NCBI GenBank assembly: GCA_903877335.1 | Contig: CAIRDJ010000241.1 | Coordinates: forward strand, 1 to 50,096 | Direction: 5' to 3' | Source: an uncultured Chloroflexota bacterium | GTDB lineage: Bacteria; Chloroflexota; Anaerolineae; Aggregatilineales; Phototrophicaceae | Length of the DNA stretch: 50,096 bases | Part shown: positions 7,803-16,934 of the stretch, piece by piece | Numbering within the stretch: position 1 is the stretch's first letter | How the letters are laid out: the number at the start of each line of letters is the position of its first letter | Position numbers and translations under genes: made by a program | Notes under the pieces: generated by a model | What the model was told of the DNA's origin: nothing | Seen by the model: only the letters and a program-made list of their open reading frames with translations | The model's database searches: none

Positions 7803-9200
7803 ATGAACTTCACCCATGATACCTACTTAAGCCCCTACACCTGGCGGTATGGCTCGGATGCCATGCGCCACATCTGGTCAGAAATCTATCGGCGCAAACT
7901 TTGGCGACGCATCTGGGTTGCGCTGGCGCAAGCACAGCAACAAGTCGGCTTGACCACCCCTGAACAAGTGGCGGACTTACGCGCTCACCAAGAGCAGATC
8001 GACCTTGAACGCGCCCATATCATCGAACAAGAGATTCAACACGACCTCATGGCAGAGGTTCACACTTACGCCGAGCAATGCCCCATCGGTGGGGGGATCC
8101 TTCATTTGGGCATGACCAGCATGGATGTGGAAGACAATGCGGAGGCGTTGCGCCTGCGCGAGGCGTTGGGGCTTCACTTGGAACGCTTGGGGCAGGTCTT
8201 GCATCGCCTTGCCGAACAGATCGAACGCCATGCCGAGACCGTGTGCATGGGCTATACCCACCTTCAACCCGCTGAACCCACCACTGTGGGCTATCGCTTG
8301 GCGTTCTATGCCCAAGATTTGCTGGCGGACTGGCACGAGTTAACCCGTTTACGCGGGATGATTCGTGGCAAGGGCGTGAAAGGGGCGGTGGGCACAGCTG
8401 CCTCGTATGAGCAATTGTTACAAGGAACGTCCCTTACCGCCGCTGCCCTTGAGGCGCACTTGATGGCATCGCTCGAGCTAGAGCCGTTCGCGGTTTCCCA
8501 CCAAACTTACACCCGTCGCCAAGATTGGTTGATCGTCAACGCGCTGGCAGGGATGGGCATCACGCTGTACAAGTTTGCTTTTGACTTGCGCCTGTTGCAG
8601 TCCCCCATGTTTGGGGAATGGCGCGAGCCGTTCGGCAAGAAGCAGATCGGTTCATCCGCCATGCCCTTCAAGCGCAACCCCATCCATGCCGAAAACATGG
8701 ATAGCCTGGCGCGGTTGTTGGCAACCCTTCCGCGCGTGATGTGGGACAACGCCGCCCATAGCCTGCTGGAGCGCACCCTAGACGACAGTGGCAACCGTCG
8801 CTCGGTTTTGCCGGAGGCATGCCTGATCGCTGATGAGTTGTTGATACGCATGGCGCGTTTGGTCGATCGCTTGACGGTGGATGAAGTCGCGGCGAGTCGT
8901 CAGGTGCGCGTGTATGGTGTTTTTTCTGCTACCGAGCGCGTCTTGATGGAAGCAACGCGACGGGGCGCAAACCGTCAACATGTGCATGAGGTGATCCGCA
9001 CGCATAGCCTGACGGCATGGGAGGCACTCCAAACAGGGCAACCCAACCCGCTTTCCACCTTGCTGATGGAAGATGCCACGCTCAACCAGGTTCTAAGCGC
9101 GGAAGAGGTGGGGGCGTTGTTGGATGCGTCCGCTTATGTGGGGATTGCTCCCCAACGCTCCCGTGAGTTGGCAACACAAATCAAAGCGCAGGTTCAATGA
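7803..9200 (+). CDS. purB: Adenylosuccinate lyase
   Basis: A 465-residue enzyme of the aspartase/fumarase superfamily. It acts twice in purine synthesis, splitting fumarate from SAICAR and from adenylosuccinate. Motifs: HLGMTSMDVEDNA (first conserved region), MGYTHLQPAEPTTVGYR (the TxxQPAxP-type region with the catalytic histidine) and the signature loop GSSAMPFKRNP with the catalytic serine. The start is the ATG at 7803, preceded by GAAAGG at six-base spacing; the longer frame upstream lacks a ribosome site and matching sequence. Length and domain order are normal. It is monocistronic, so its control is likely at its own promoter. Confidence 0.93.
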   Translation: MNFTHDTYLSPYTWRYGSDAMRHIWSEIYRRKLWRRIWVALAQAQQQVGLTTPEQVADLRAHQEQIDLERAHIIEQEIQHDLMAEVHTYAEQCPIGGGILHLGMTSMDVEDNAEALRLREALGLHLERLGQVLHRLAEQIERHAETVCMGYTHLQPAEPTTVGYRLAFYAQDLLADWHELTRLRGMIRGKGVKGAVGTAASYEQLLQGTSLTAAALEAHLMASLELEPFAVSHQTYTRRQDWLIVNALAGMGITLYKFAFDLRLLQSPMFGEWREPFGKKQIGSSAMPFKRNPIHAENMDSLARLLATLPRVMWDNAAHSLLERTLDDSGNRRSVLPEACLIADELLIRMARLVDRLTVDEVAASRQVRVYGVFSATERVLMEATRRGANRQHVHEVIRTHSLTAWEALQTGQPNPLSTLLMEDATLNQVLSAEEVGALLDASAYVGIAPQRSRELATQIKAQVQ

Positions 9201-9211
9201 GATCAAGCGCA

Positions 9212-9243
9212 CCCCCTTCGTGCAAGGCAAGGCGTGAAGGGGG
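9212..9243 (+). terminator. Possible terminator hairpin after purB
   Basis: An 8-bp stem CCCCCTTC / GAAGGGGG with a 16-base loop lies 11 bases after the purB stop. No T tract follows, so this is a weak call. Confidence 0.35.
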
Positions 9244-9460
9244 AAATGTAGCCATGGATCGCGCAGGTCATGAATTCGCCCCTGACCCTGTGAAGTGAGA
9301 CATGGCGGGGGGCAATAGCGATGCTTGCCGTCATTGTTTCGTATCCGCAAGAAAAACACGAATTTTCAACTTACTTGGGCATATTCTTATCTTGTGTTTA
9401 CTTTGAGCAGGCATACTGCAACGATAGTTAGGGTATCAATCATTCTTGAGGAGGCCTTGC

Positions 9461-9850
9461 ATGGCAAGCGTTACGGCATTTTCGCTCTTAAACGGACATC
9501 AATTCATGAACCTAACCACCTATCGCAAAAATGGGGAAGAGTCCACCCGCCCGGTTTGGTTTGTCGATAGTGGCGAAGCGTTATTCATCTTTACCACCGC
9601 CGACAGTTGGAAGATCAAGCACATTCAAAAACGCCCTGAAGTTTGGGTTAGCCCGTCCGATTCACGCGGGACACCCCTCAGCACCGAACGCGCTCAAGGC
9701 ATGGGGAAGGTGCATGCGAAGGGATCGGAACGCGCCCGTTATGGCAACCAACTTCTCAATAAAAAATATGGTTGGATGAAGTGGATGTTCAATCTAACTT
9801 ATTGGGTGAGTCGTCGCCCGTATGTCATTCTTGAAATTCAACCGAGTTAA
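9461..9850 (+). CDS. PPOX-fold (split beta-barrel) flavin/F420-dependent oxidoreductase-like protein
   Basis: A 129-residue split-barrel protein of the pyridoxamine 5'-phosphate oxidase-like class, close in pattern to short F420-dependent PPOX proteins. Visible: TYRKNGEESTRPVWFV near the N-terminus, ALFIFTTADSWKIKHIQKRPEVWVSPSDSRG with the phosphate-binding basic residues, and YVILEIQPS as the last strand. Start: ATG at 9461 with GAGGAGG six bases upstream; an earlier TTG in frame overlaps that site. The cofactor (FMN, F420 or heme) and substrate cannot be assigned. The next gene begins four bases after the stop. Confidence 0.8.
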   Translation: MASVTAFSLLNGHQFMNLTTYRKNGEESTRPVWFVDSGEALFIFTTADSWKIKHIQKRPEVWVSPSDSRGTPLSTERAQGMGKVHAKGSERARYGNQLLNKKYGWMKWMFNLTYWVSRRPYVILEIQPS

Positions 9851-9854
9851 GCCC

Positions 9855-10373
9855 ATGTCGCTCAACCGCGTTTGGATTGCTCGTGTGGTGGTGGCGTTTG
9901 TGATTATAACAGGGGTGCCTGCGTTGACGATCTTATGGTTCACGGTGCAAACTGGTCGCCTGCCAGAAGCCTTCGATGAGAGGATGCCCCAAATTCCCCC
10001 ACCCAACACCGCCGAGACGCTCCGCTTGGCGATGGACAGCACCCCCGTGACGAGTACCGCGCGGTATAGCGGTACGCTCGAGATGGTCATTGAGGGCGTG
10101 GGGCAGGTCAGTCCGACCGTGTTTCATGATGCTTTCTTTGGGTATAACCAGCTTGGGCAACGGATTGATCTTGAGCATCCGCTCCCTGCTCGCGCCATCC
10201 TGTACGTGAATGAGCAACCCCTCGCGGCGTCCCAACCCAATCCCTTCCATGTATACACGGTTTCAGTTGAAGTGGGCGAAGAAGCACAACCGCTGGTGTT
10301 ACAACTGCGCGAGGACTTTCCCGCCGATAATGTTGGCGCGTTGAACGTGTACGTTGTGACCGCAGGGGAATAG
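9855..10373 (+). CDS. Hypothetical single-pass membrane protein with extracytoplasmic domain
   Basis: 172 residues: a short positive N-terminus, one hydrophobic segment (about residues 8-30, VVVAFVIITGVPALTILWF), then a proline-rich linker (PQIPPP) and a mostly beta-type domain of ~120 residues. I do not recognise a family. An ATG at 9822 is also in frame and would overlap the PPOX gene by 29 bases; neither start has a strong ribosome site, and 9855 keeps the genes separate. It is co-directional and almost contiguous with the PPOX gene, so the two are probably one transcript. Confidence 0.6.
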   Translation: MSLNRVWIARVVVAFVIITGVPALTILWFTVQTGRLPEAFDERMPQIPPPNTAETLRLAMDSTPVTSTARYSGTLEMVIEGVGQVSPTVFHDAFFGYNQLGQRIDLEHPLPARAILYVNEQPLAASQPNPFHVYTVSVEVGEEAQPLVLQLREDFPADNVGALNVYVVTAGE

Positions 10374-10384
10374 GCTTGACAGAG

Positions 10385-10414
10385 GTGGCGTGGCGAGAAC
10401 TTCCACCACGCCAC
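10385..10414. terminator. Hairpin between convergent genes
   Basis: A 9-bp perfect stem (GTGGCGTGG / CCACGCCAC) with a 12-base loop sits between the end of the small membrane protein gene and the end of sppA. T tracts are poor on both strands. Confidence 0.5.
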
Positions 10415-10427
10415 GCAGCGATCACGA

Positions 10428-12131
10428 TTACTTGTGATTCACACGGAAGGGCATGATCCACTGGGGTTGCCCGTTCAATAAACTGTGCGCATTCTGGCGC
10501 ATGAAAGCGAGCGTGCTGACAGGGTTGGCACGCTCCGCCACTTGTGGGACGAGTGGCTTGGTTTTGCCCTCCACCAGCGCGATCGGGATGGAACTTTCCA
10601 CTTGTGCCAGTTGGCGGAGCGTATCGAGGGCGTGGCGTAGGTCTCCCAACGAATCGACTAGCCCATGCTCCAACGCCTGTTCGCCCGTCCACACGCGCCC
10701 GCCCCCCACTGCGTCCACCGCGTCGGGGGTCATGTTGCGCCCGTGTGCCACTTGAGCGACAAAATCCTCATACGACTCTTGCACATTCTTGAGCATCCAC
10801 GCGCGTTGACTTTCGCTGAACGGTTTGGTCAAGCTGAGGATGTCGGCATTTTCGCCACGCGCATATTCAAAGCCTTTGAGGTGGAGCTTATCGCGTAGCC
10901 CTCCCACGCTCGGTTTGCTACTGATAACCCCAATCGAGCCGGTGATTGTGCCATGCTGTGCCACGATATGACGGGCGGGCATGCTCACCAAATAGCCCCC
11001 ACTGGCGGCGACATTGTTCATGAACACCACAATTGGCACTTTGCGGTTGAGTTCTGCTAAAGCGGAGCGCATGGACTCCGCGGCGGTGGCAGCTCCTCCT
11101 CCGCTGTCTACCACCAGCAAAACCCCCGCCAAGTCTTCATCCTCCATGAGGGCGCGAACATGACGCACAAAGGTGACGTCACCGGTGCGGGAGGTGTCCA
11201 CCACAGGGACTGGGATGGGCGAAGAACCAGGGAGCACATCACTTTCGCCGGGGAAGATCAAGCCCTCCACCTTGAGGATGGCAAGATATTCGTCTTGTGG
11301 GCGACGTGGGCGCGTCAGCAACAACGATTCGGCATCCTCCCACGTGAAAAGAGAATCGCTCTGCAGGTGTTGGTAAAGCTGTTCTTCGGTCACGAGCGCG
11401 TCCACCACTTGGGCTTCTAGTGCCTGTTTCGCCGTGTAAGGGGCACGGTCGATCAAGTCCCGCGCTGCGCTTTCGGTCAGGTTACGCCCCTCTAGGATGC
11501 CGTTCAACAGTTGAGCGTATTGGGAATCTAAGAGCCAATTGAGTTGTTCGCTGGCTTCTGCCGACGGTTCAGAGCGTGTGAGGGCATCGTTCGCGCCTTT
11601 GTAGGGGCTAATGGCAACCGACTCGATGGCAATTCCCAATTGCTCAAGCGCGTCTTTGAAGTACAACACCTCTTGACGCAAACCCACCGTCAATACAAAC
11701 CCGCTCGGTTGCATCAGAATTTCATCCGCCCCACACGCCACATAGTAGCGCGCCAGATCATACTCTTGGGCGTAGCACACCACGCGCTTCCCACTTTTAC
11801 GCAAGCGTTGCAAGCTGTCACGCAGTGATTGTAAATCCGCCAAGCCCAAACCCAGCTCTCGCAGATGAAGCACCACCCCCTTGGTGCGGGTGTCCTGCGC
11901 AATCCGCTCAAAACGACGGTCTAGCTCCCACAGGCTCAAGGGGGGTTCACCAAAGAGCCGTCGCTGAATCAAGTTGCGCGATTCAGGCAGGAGGGGCATT
12001 TCATCCGAGAGCATGAAATACACATAGTCGAGTTGTTTTGTGCGCAAGCGAAACCGATTGCTGGAGTGAATCCAGAGGCGTTGTAGGAAATAGACCAAGT
12101 TCCAAGTTTTGTCCCGCTTTTTCGTAGACAT
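10428..12131 (-). CDS. sppA: Signal peptide peptidase SppA, 67K type (protease IV)
   Basis: A 567-residue two-domain serine protease of the type that degrades cleaved signal peptides at the membrane. In this family the N-terminal domain supplies the catalytic lysine and the C-terminal domain the serine. Here they are Lys178 in ISPYKGANDAL and Ser377 in NNVAASGGYLVSM, followed by the family's GTITGSIGVI. Start: ATG at 12131 with AAGGTG six bases upstream; a start at 12167 has none. Unlike the E. coli enzyme I see no clear N-terminal transmembrane anchor, so attachment to the membrane may be peripheral. It is divergent from the histidine-kinase-like gene. Confidence 0.9.
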   Translation of the reverse strand: MSTKKRDKTWNLVYFLQRLWIHSSNRFRLRTKQLDYVYFMLSDEMPLLPESRNLIQRRLFGEPPLSLWELDRRFERIAQDTRTKGVVLHLRELGLGLADLQSLRDSLQRLRKSGKRVVCYAQEYDLARYYVACGADEILMQPSGFVLTVGLRQEVLYFKDALEQLGIAIESVAISPYKGANDALTRSEPSAEASEQLNWLLDSQYAQLLNGILEGRNLTESAARDLIDRAPYTAKQALEAQVVDALVTEEQLYQHLQSDSLFTWEDAESLLLTRPRRPQDEYLAILKVEGLIFPGESDVLPGSSPIPVPVVDTSRTGDVTFVRHVRALMEDEDLAGVLLVVDSGGGAATAAESMRSALAELNRKVPIVVFMNNVAASGGYLVSMPARHIVAQHGTITGSIGVISSKPSVGGLRDKLHLKGFEYARGENADILSLTKPFSESQRAWMLKNVQESYEDFVAQVAHGRNMTPDAVDAVGGGRVWTGEQALEHGLVDSLGDLRHALDTLRQLAQVESSIPIALVEGKTKPLVPQVAERANPVSTLAFMRQNAHSLLNGQPQWIMPFRVNHK

Positions 12132-12286
12132 GCCATTCACCTTATCTTCTAATTTTAACGGAGACAAACAGGCATGGGACTAGCAGATTGATAGAAGTTC
12201 CAATTATGATTGTGCACCAGTGATGCTATTCTAGGAGTATAGGGTACATTCCCGCAACTAGAAAACTCAAGGGGGTTGTTCTATTC

Positions 12287-12877
12287 ATGAAGGTTGCGTA
12301 TGGGCATCAATTGTATAAGACGCTTGTCACCACCTTTGAGGAGGGAGTGGTAATGGTTGAGCATCAAGCGGGAAACATGTTCAAGACGACGAAAGTTGCG
12401 CAACAGTTGTGCTTTGATACGGGCAGGTTCACCCTCCAGCTAAAAACCATCAACCTAGCTGATGTGGTGGCACAGGTAGTCTCGCTTCAAACCCAAGTGG
12501 CGGAAAAGCACTTCATCATGTTGGAATCCATCGCCCGTATCTCGCAAGTGTTCACCACCCTAATTGTGAACGCCATTCACCATGCCACCCCTCTAGGTAA
12601 GATAACAGTGCATTTGCTGGCGATGCCCGCCCAAAGCCAGGAACAGGTTGCGTTTGCTCAGGTATCCATCACAGCTATGAAGATCGGCATTTCTTCAAAA
12701 GACCTCCCACACATCATCCAGCGTTTACATCGGGTGGATTCGATGGGGCAAGGGAGCGAACTCGGTTTAAGTATTGCTCAAGAAGTTGTTCGTGCCCACA
12801 GTGGAGAGATTATCGCTGACAGCAACATCGGTCGCGGTAGCACGTTCACTGTGCGCCTACCCATTGTTACGGTTTGA
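12287..12877 (+). CDS. Degenerate histidine-kinase-like ATPase domain protein
   Basis: 196 residues that align by eye with the C-terminal part of a sensor histidine kinase. GRFTLQLKTINLADVVAQVV corresponds to the end of the dimerisation helix, VFTTLIVNAIHHATP to the N box, DLPHIIQRLHRVD to the F box, and SELGLSIAQEVVRAHSGEI to the G2 region. Two key parts are lost or altered. There is no phospho-accepting histidine H box in the first 60 residues, and the G1 box (normally DTGxGI) reads AMKIGI. There is no sensor or membrane segment. It could be a decaying gene or a non-catalytic partner. A GT2 gene follows after 12 bases. Confidence 0.6.
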   Translation: MKVAYGHQLYKTLVTTFEEGVVMVEHQAGNMFKTTKVAQQLCFDTGRFTLQLKTINLADVVAQVVSLQTQVAEKHFIMLESIARISQVFTTLIVNAIHHATPLGKITVHLLAMPAQSQEQVAFAQVSITAMKIGISSKDLPHIIQRLHRVDSMGQGSELGLSIAQEVVRAHSGEIIADSNIGRGSTFTVRLPIVTV

Positions 12878-12889
12878 GGCTAAATCATC

Positions 12890-14359
12890 GTGTATCTCTC
12901 CCTCCAATTCAAATCTCTCCCCTTGATTGTTATCACCATCTACAACGTGTGTCTCATCCTTTTGGCATATTATACCCTTGCCGAACTCATGCTATTGATT
13001 GGTTACTTCTTTAAGCGTAACCGCCCATTCGCCCAAGTCCCCCCCGCGGAGCTGCCCACGCTCACGGTGCAACTGCCCATCTACAATGAGCGCGCGGTTG
13101 TCGAACAGTTGCTCACCGCAGTCTTCGCTTTACAATACCCTGCCGACCGTCTCACCATTCAAATTCTGGACGATTCCACCGACGAGACCACCCAACTGAT
13201 TCAACAGATGCTCAAGCTGGCACCCAGCGGCGTAACCGTGCAACACATCCGCCGTCCCAACCGTGTGGGCTACAAAGCCGGGGCACTGACCTATGGCATG
13301 GCGCAATCGGCGACGGACTACTACGCCATCTTTGATTCTGACTTCATCCCCGCGCCCGGTTTCTTATTGGAAATCCTCCCCCATCTGCTGGAAGATAACC
13401 GCTTGGGAATGGTACAGGGGCGGTGGGGACATTCCAACCCATACGACAATGCCCTCACTCAAGCACAAAGTTTGATGATTGATTTGCACTTTGAAATCGA
13501 ACAGACCGGACGCTCATCAATGGGCTTGCTCCACAACTTCAATGGCTCTGCTGGGGTGTGGCGTGCGGAGTGCATCCACCAAAGCGGGGGATGGTCGGCA
13601 GCAACCTTGACCGAGGACCTAGATTTGAGCTACCGCGCCCAGCTGAATGGTTGGAAGATGAGGACGGTTTCTAGCTTGGTTGTGCCGGCGGAACTTCCCG
13701 CATCCATGACGGCGTACAAACAACAACAACGTCGCTGGGCACTGGGAAGCACCCAATGTTTACAACTGCATCTTGTCTCCGTTTGGAAAGCGAAGCATTT
13801 TTCACTCTTTCAAAAGGTAATGGCATCCATCCATCTTGGGCAATACATCCCCCAACCCACCATTTTCATCCTGCTATTGGTGACACCGATTGCCCTGCAA
13901 CTGGGCTTGCTGGATGAGGCATGGGGGTTGCCGGGCATTCTGGGCTTTTTGTTGCCGTTGATGCTCATCATCAGTCAACGCCCTAACGGGGACGGTTGGC
14001 GACGCTTGCTCGCGTTCCCCATGACCACCGTGCTGGGAACAGGGCTTACGCTCAATAACTCGCTCGCATTCATCGCCGCCTTCTTCTCGCACGAGGTGGA
14101 GTTTCAGCGCACCCCCAAACAAGGGCAACGCAAAGCCATCAGCGATTACCGCATCGGGGCGAACCTGATGGTCGTGGCGGAATTGGTGATGGGGGTGTAT
14201 TTGTTGTTTGGGGCGTGGCTTGCCCTGAACAAGAACATCCTGATGATCCCGCATCTTTTGATTACAGGCATCTCGTTCTTGGTTATTGCGCTGTGGACGC
14301 TGTGGGACAATCGTCGCCCAACCATGCAACTGATCCAGCGCGTTAGCCCCACGCACTAA
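12890..14359 (+). CDS. Membrane-bound family 2 glycosyltransferase (cellulose synthase/CslA-like)
   Basis: A 489-residue processive-type glycosyltransferase. An N-terminal transmembrane helix (about 12-42) is followed by a GT-A domain with VQLPIYNE, LDDSTDET, the FDSDF metal-binding DxD, TEDLDLSYR with the catalytic base, and QQQRRWALGS (the QxxRW motif). Several C-terminal hydrophobic helices would form the export channel. These motifs match enzymes making beta-linked polysaccharide such as glucomannan; the product here is unknown. The start appears to be GTG, since no suitable ATG lies before the first helix. The gene lies 12 bases after the kinase-like gene. The C-terminus ends just before a promoter-like TATAAT. 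Confidence 0.85.
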   Translation: MYLSLQFKSLPLIVITIYNVCLILLAYYTLAELMLLIGYFFKRNRPFAQVPPAELPTLTVQLPIYNERAVVEQLLTAVFALQYPADRLTIQILDDSTDETTQLIQQMLKLAPSGVTVQHIRRPNRVGYKAGALTYGMAQSATDYYAIFDSDFIPAPGFLLEILPHLLEDNRLGMVQGRWGHSNPYDNALTQAQSLMIDLHFEIEQTGRSSMGLLHNFNGSAGVWRAECIHQSGGWSAATLTEDLDLSYRAQLNGWKMRTVSSLVVPAELPASMTAYKQQQRRWALGSTQCLQLHLVSVWKAKHFSLFQKVMASIHLGQYIPQPTIFILLLVTPIALQLGLLDEAWGLPGILGFLLPLMLIISQRPNGDGWRRLLAFPMTTVLGTGLTLNNSLAFIAAFFSHEVEFQRTPKQGQRKAISDYRIGANLMVVAELVMGVYLLFGAWLALNKNILMIPHLLITGISFLVIALWTLWDNRRPTMQLIQRVSPTH

Positions 14360-14368
14360 TCAACACGC

Positions 14369-14374
14369 TATAAT
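14369..14374 (+). promoter_or_regulatory. Possible -10 element upstream of the first SDR gene
   Basis: A perfect TATAAT lies 24 bases before the SDR start and close to its GGAGG ribosome site. No good -35 match lies at the normal distance. Confidence 0.35.
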
Positions 14375-14398
14375 AGATCCAAAAACGGAGGATAAATC

Positions 14399-15196
14399 AT
14401 GTCGGCGTTTTTGGGCCAAAGCGTATTCATCACGGGGGCGGGGCAAGGGATCGGTTATGCCTTGTGTTCGGCTTTTGCACAAGCCGGGGCGTGGGTGGGG
14501 TTGAATGACCTTGACCCCGACTTGGCGCAACAGGCTACCGATGCCATCAATGCGAGTATTGGGCAAGCGCGAGTCTCGGCGGTGCCGTGTGATGTGGCAG
14601 ACACCTTCGCGCTAGAGCAAGCGTTTCAGGGGTGGGTGGCACAGCACGGGCGGTTAGATGTGGTGATTGCCAACGCTGGCATCACCGATTATGGCACTTT
14701 CCTACAGACCACCCCCGCTGATTTTGACCGTGTGACGGGTGTAAACCTGCGTGGAAGCTACTTCACCGCCCAGTATGCCGCCCGTCAAATGGTGGCGCAG
14801 GGACGCGGTGGGCGCATCCTCCTCATGTCGTCTGTGGTTGGCTTGCGTGCCCACCGTAACCTAACCGCCTATGGGGCAACCAAGGCGGGCATTGCCCACA
14901 TGGCAACCTTGCTTGCTTTGGAGTTGGGCGAGCACGGCATCACGGTGAATGCGCTTGCTCCCGGCGCAACCTTGACCGAGCGCACGCTCCAAGATGATCC
15001 ACAGTACGCCGAAAATTGGGCAAGCGTTAGCATGAACCGTCGTTGCGGAACGGTGGAAGACGTGGTGAATGCCGCCTTGTTTTTGGCGAGTCCCGCCTCT
15101 GGGCACATCACCGCACAAACCCTGGTTGTCGATGGCGGTTGGACAGGTCATAGCCCCCTCGCTACCAATCACCCTGATCTGCCGATCGGTCGGTGA
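14399..15196 (+). CDS. Short-chain dehydrogenase/reductase (FabG/glucose dehydrogenase-like)
   Basis: A 265-residue classical SDR. Seen: the cofactor motif TGAGQGIG near the N-terminus, NDLD after strand 2 (suggesting NAD(H) preference), DVAD, the IANAGIT motif, catalytic Ser in LLMSSVVG, the Tyr-Lys pair in YGATKAG, and LVVDGGWTGH at the end. ATG with GGAGG seven bases upstream. The substrate is not predictable from motifs. The 75-base gap to the next SDR gene in the same direction suggests two related enzymes with separate or shared expression. Confidence 0.88.
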   Translation: MSAFLGQSVFITGAGQGIGYALCSAFAQAGAWVGLNDLDPDLAQQATDAINASIGQARVSAVPCDVADTFALEQAFQGWVAQHGRLDVVIANAGITDYGTFLQTTPADFDRVTGVNLRGSYFTAQYAARQMVAQGRGGRILLMSSVVGLRAHRNLTAYGATKAGIAHMATLLALELGEHGITVNALAPGATLTERTLQDDPQYAENWASVSMNRRCGTVEDVVNAALFLASPASGHITAQTLVVDGGWTGHSPLATNHPDLPIGR

Positions 15197-15270
15197 TGGG
15201 GTGTCAGCTTGACCAATTGGGTTTACAATATTGAAAACACCATAAGATTTTATTTCAAGGATTCCTGAAC

Positions 15271-16035
15271 ATGACGTTTCCACAATTTGATTTACAGGGG
15301 CAAGTTGCCCTGGTCACCGGTGCCAGTCGTGGGATTGGCTATGATGTTGCACGCGCCCTAGCGCACGCAGGGGCACAAGTGATCGTTGCCGCCCGTGATA
15401 CCGACGCGCTTTCACAATTGGTGGAGCGCATTCATGCCGAAGGGGGGAAAGCAACCGCGCTAGAATTGGACGTTGCCAGCTTGTCCAGCATTCAAGACGG
15501 TGTGGCGCACGTGCTGGAGCAGTTCGGCAAGATTGATGTGCTGGTCAACAATGCCGGCTTGGGCTTCAATCATGCTGCGGTGGCGGTGACTGAACAGGAC
15601 TGGGATGAGATGATGAACGTCAACCTGAAGGGGGCGTTCTTCATGGCGCAGGCGTGTGGACGGGTGATGTTACAGCATGGGTACGGGCGCATCATCAACA
15701 TGAGTTCACAGGCAAGCGTCGTCGGCATCGCTGACCATGTGGTCTATTGCACCACCAAAGGCGGGATGAATCAAATGACCAAAGTCTTGGCGTTGGAATG
15801 GGGCGGGCAGGGCGTGACCGTGAACGCCGTCGCCCCCACCTTCATCCGCACGCCGGGCACTTCTGAACGGCTTGACCGTCCCGAATTCATCGAGAATGTT
15901 CTGGCGCAAATTCCAGTTGGGCAGGTGGGCGATACGATGGATGTCGCAGCTGCCGTGATTTACCTAGCGTCCCCTGCCGGCAAGTTGGTTAACGGGCACG
16001 TGTTGCTGGTCGATGGGGGCTGGACAGCGCATTAA
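15271..16035 (+). CDS. Short-chain dehydrogenase/reductase; host gene of RM cassette 1
   Basis: A 254-residue classical SDR: TGASRGIG cofactor loop, AARD after strand 2 (an arginine there suggests NADP(H)), NNAGLG, MSSQAS with the catalytic serine, a Tyr-x-x-x-Lys site in VVYCTTKGG, and LLVDGGWTAH at the end. AAGGA nine bases before the ATG supports the start. The gene is complete, but its last 18 codons and stop are repeated, identical, 1.78 kb downstream. The HindIII-like RM cassette lies between the two copies. The insertion therefore left this enzyme intact. Confidence 0.9.
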   Translation: MTFPQFDLQGQVALVTGASRGIGYDVARALAHAGAQVIVAARDTDALSQLVERIHAEGGKATALELDVASLSSIQDGVAHVLEQFGKIDVLVNNAGLGFNHAAVAVTEQDWDEMMNVNLKGAFFMAQACGRVMLQHGYGRIINMSSQASVVGIADHVVYCTTKGGMNQMTKVLALEWGGQGVTVNAVAPTFIRTPGTSERLDRPEFIENVLAQIPVGQVGDTMDVAAAVIYLASPAGKLVNGHVLLVDGGWTAH

Positions 16036-16037
16036 TT
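15982..16037 (+). repeat. 56-bp direct repeat, copy 1 (end of SDR gene; left edge of RM cassette 1)
   Basis: From AAGTTGGTTAACGG to GCGCATTAATT this stretch is identical, base for base, to 17761-17816. It covers the last 18 codons and the TAA of the SDR gene plus two further bases. Flanking bases differ at both ends (C versus T before, G versus C after). Confidence 0.95.
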
Positions 16038-16080
16038 GAAAAAGAGGCGAATTGAATTTAAGGTGAGATGGAAATCGCAG

Positions 16081-16929
16081 ATGCGACAAGCGACCGTGGA
16101 ATATATCATGGGCATTTCAAAAGAAGCGAATGCCTTTGACCAGATTGAGCATCGTTATCTCAATATGACACGTGAAGAAGTGATTCAACACATTAAACAC
16201 GTTGGGATTCTCCCAGAAAGATTTGACCACGATAGCTCTGAAGAAAAGTTGTGGTCAAAATTCTCGGATGTGATCTTAGCCACTGCGCTCAATCATCTAG
16301 GTCTATCATCCCGTGTGATCCGAACACGTGGGAACGCCGCTGATGTTTTTTCGTTTGCCTCTGATTACACTATGGTGGGCGATGCAAAATGTTTTCGGCT
16401 AAGTCGGACGGCTAAAAATCAGAAAGATTTCAAGATTAAGGCTTTGGATGATTGGAGACGACAGAACACTTTTGCATTACTGGTCGCTCCGATTTACCAA
16501 TTTCCGCTAGATCGTAGCCAAATATACTCCCAAGCCATCACCAAGAATGTCACCTTGTTATCGTATACTCACCTTCATTGTTTGTTAGCTTGTCAGCCCC
16601 AAACAACCCTGCGCCCATTATGGGAAGTGGGGCATCTGTTAAGTCAACAAAACATTCCGCCGTATGGTAGAAACTATTGGAATACAATTGATAGGGTGGT
16701 CGCCGATTTATGTGGGATGCCCCTTGCTTCTTTGAAGCCTTATAAAGATGCCGAAGTTTCTTTGATACAGCTTTTGGCAACCGAAGGAATCGACTATTGG
16801 CGAGATAAAGTGGAATATTTCCAATCGCTTAGCCGTGAGGAAGCCATTGATCTTCTCATAAAATCTCAGAAGATAGAACAGAAAATACAGACTTTACACA
16901 GAGTGATAACGAGAAAATACACGGTGTAG
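16081..16929 (+). CDS. Type II restriction endonuclease, HindIII family
   Basis: A 282-residue nuclease that I recognise as a homologue of R.HindIII (300 residues, cuts AAGCTT). GILPERF, RGNAADVF and especially GDAKCFRLSRTAKNQKDFK match the HindIII order GILPE, RGNAGDV and ADAKSFRLSRTAKNQKDFK. The PD-(D/E)xK pair is Asp101 and Lys103 in GDAK, equivalent to Asp108/Lys110 of HindIII. Start: the ATG at 16081 fits the HindIII N-terminus best, with AGGTGAG upstream at a long 13-base spacing. A TTG at 16036, immediately after the SDR stop, is also in frame and would give 297 residues (MKKRRIE…). The AT-rich composition differs from neighbours. Confidence 0.9.
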   Translation: MRQATVEYIMGISKEANAFDQIEHRYLNMTREEVIQHIKHVGILPERFDHDSSEEKLWSKFSDVILATALNHLGLSSRVIRTRGNAADVFSFASDYTMVGDAKCFRLSRTAKNQKDFKIKALDDWRRQNTFALLVAPIYQFPLDRSQIYSQAITKNVTLLSYTHLHCLLACQPQTTLRPLWEVGHLLSQQNIPPYGRNYWNTIDRVVADLCGMPLASLKPYKDAEVSLIQLLATEGIDYWRDKVEYFQSLSREEAIDLLIKSQKIEQKIQTLHRVITRKYTV

Positions 16930-16934
16930 CCTAT

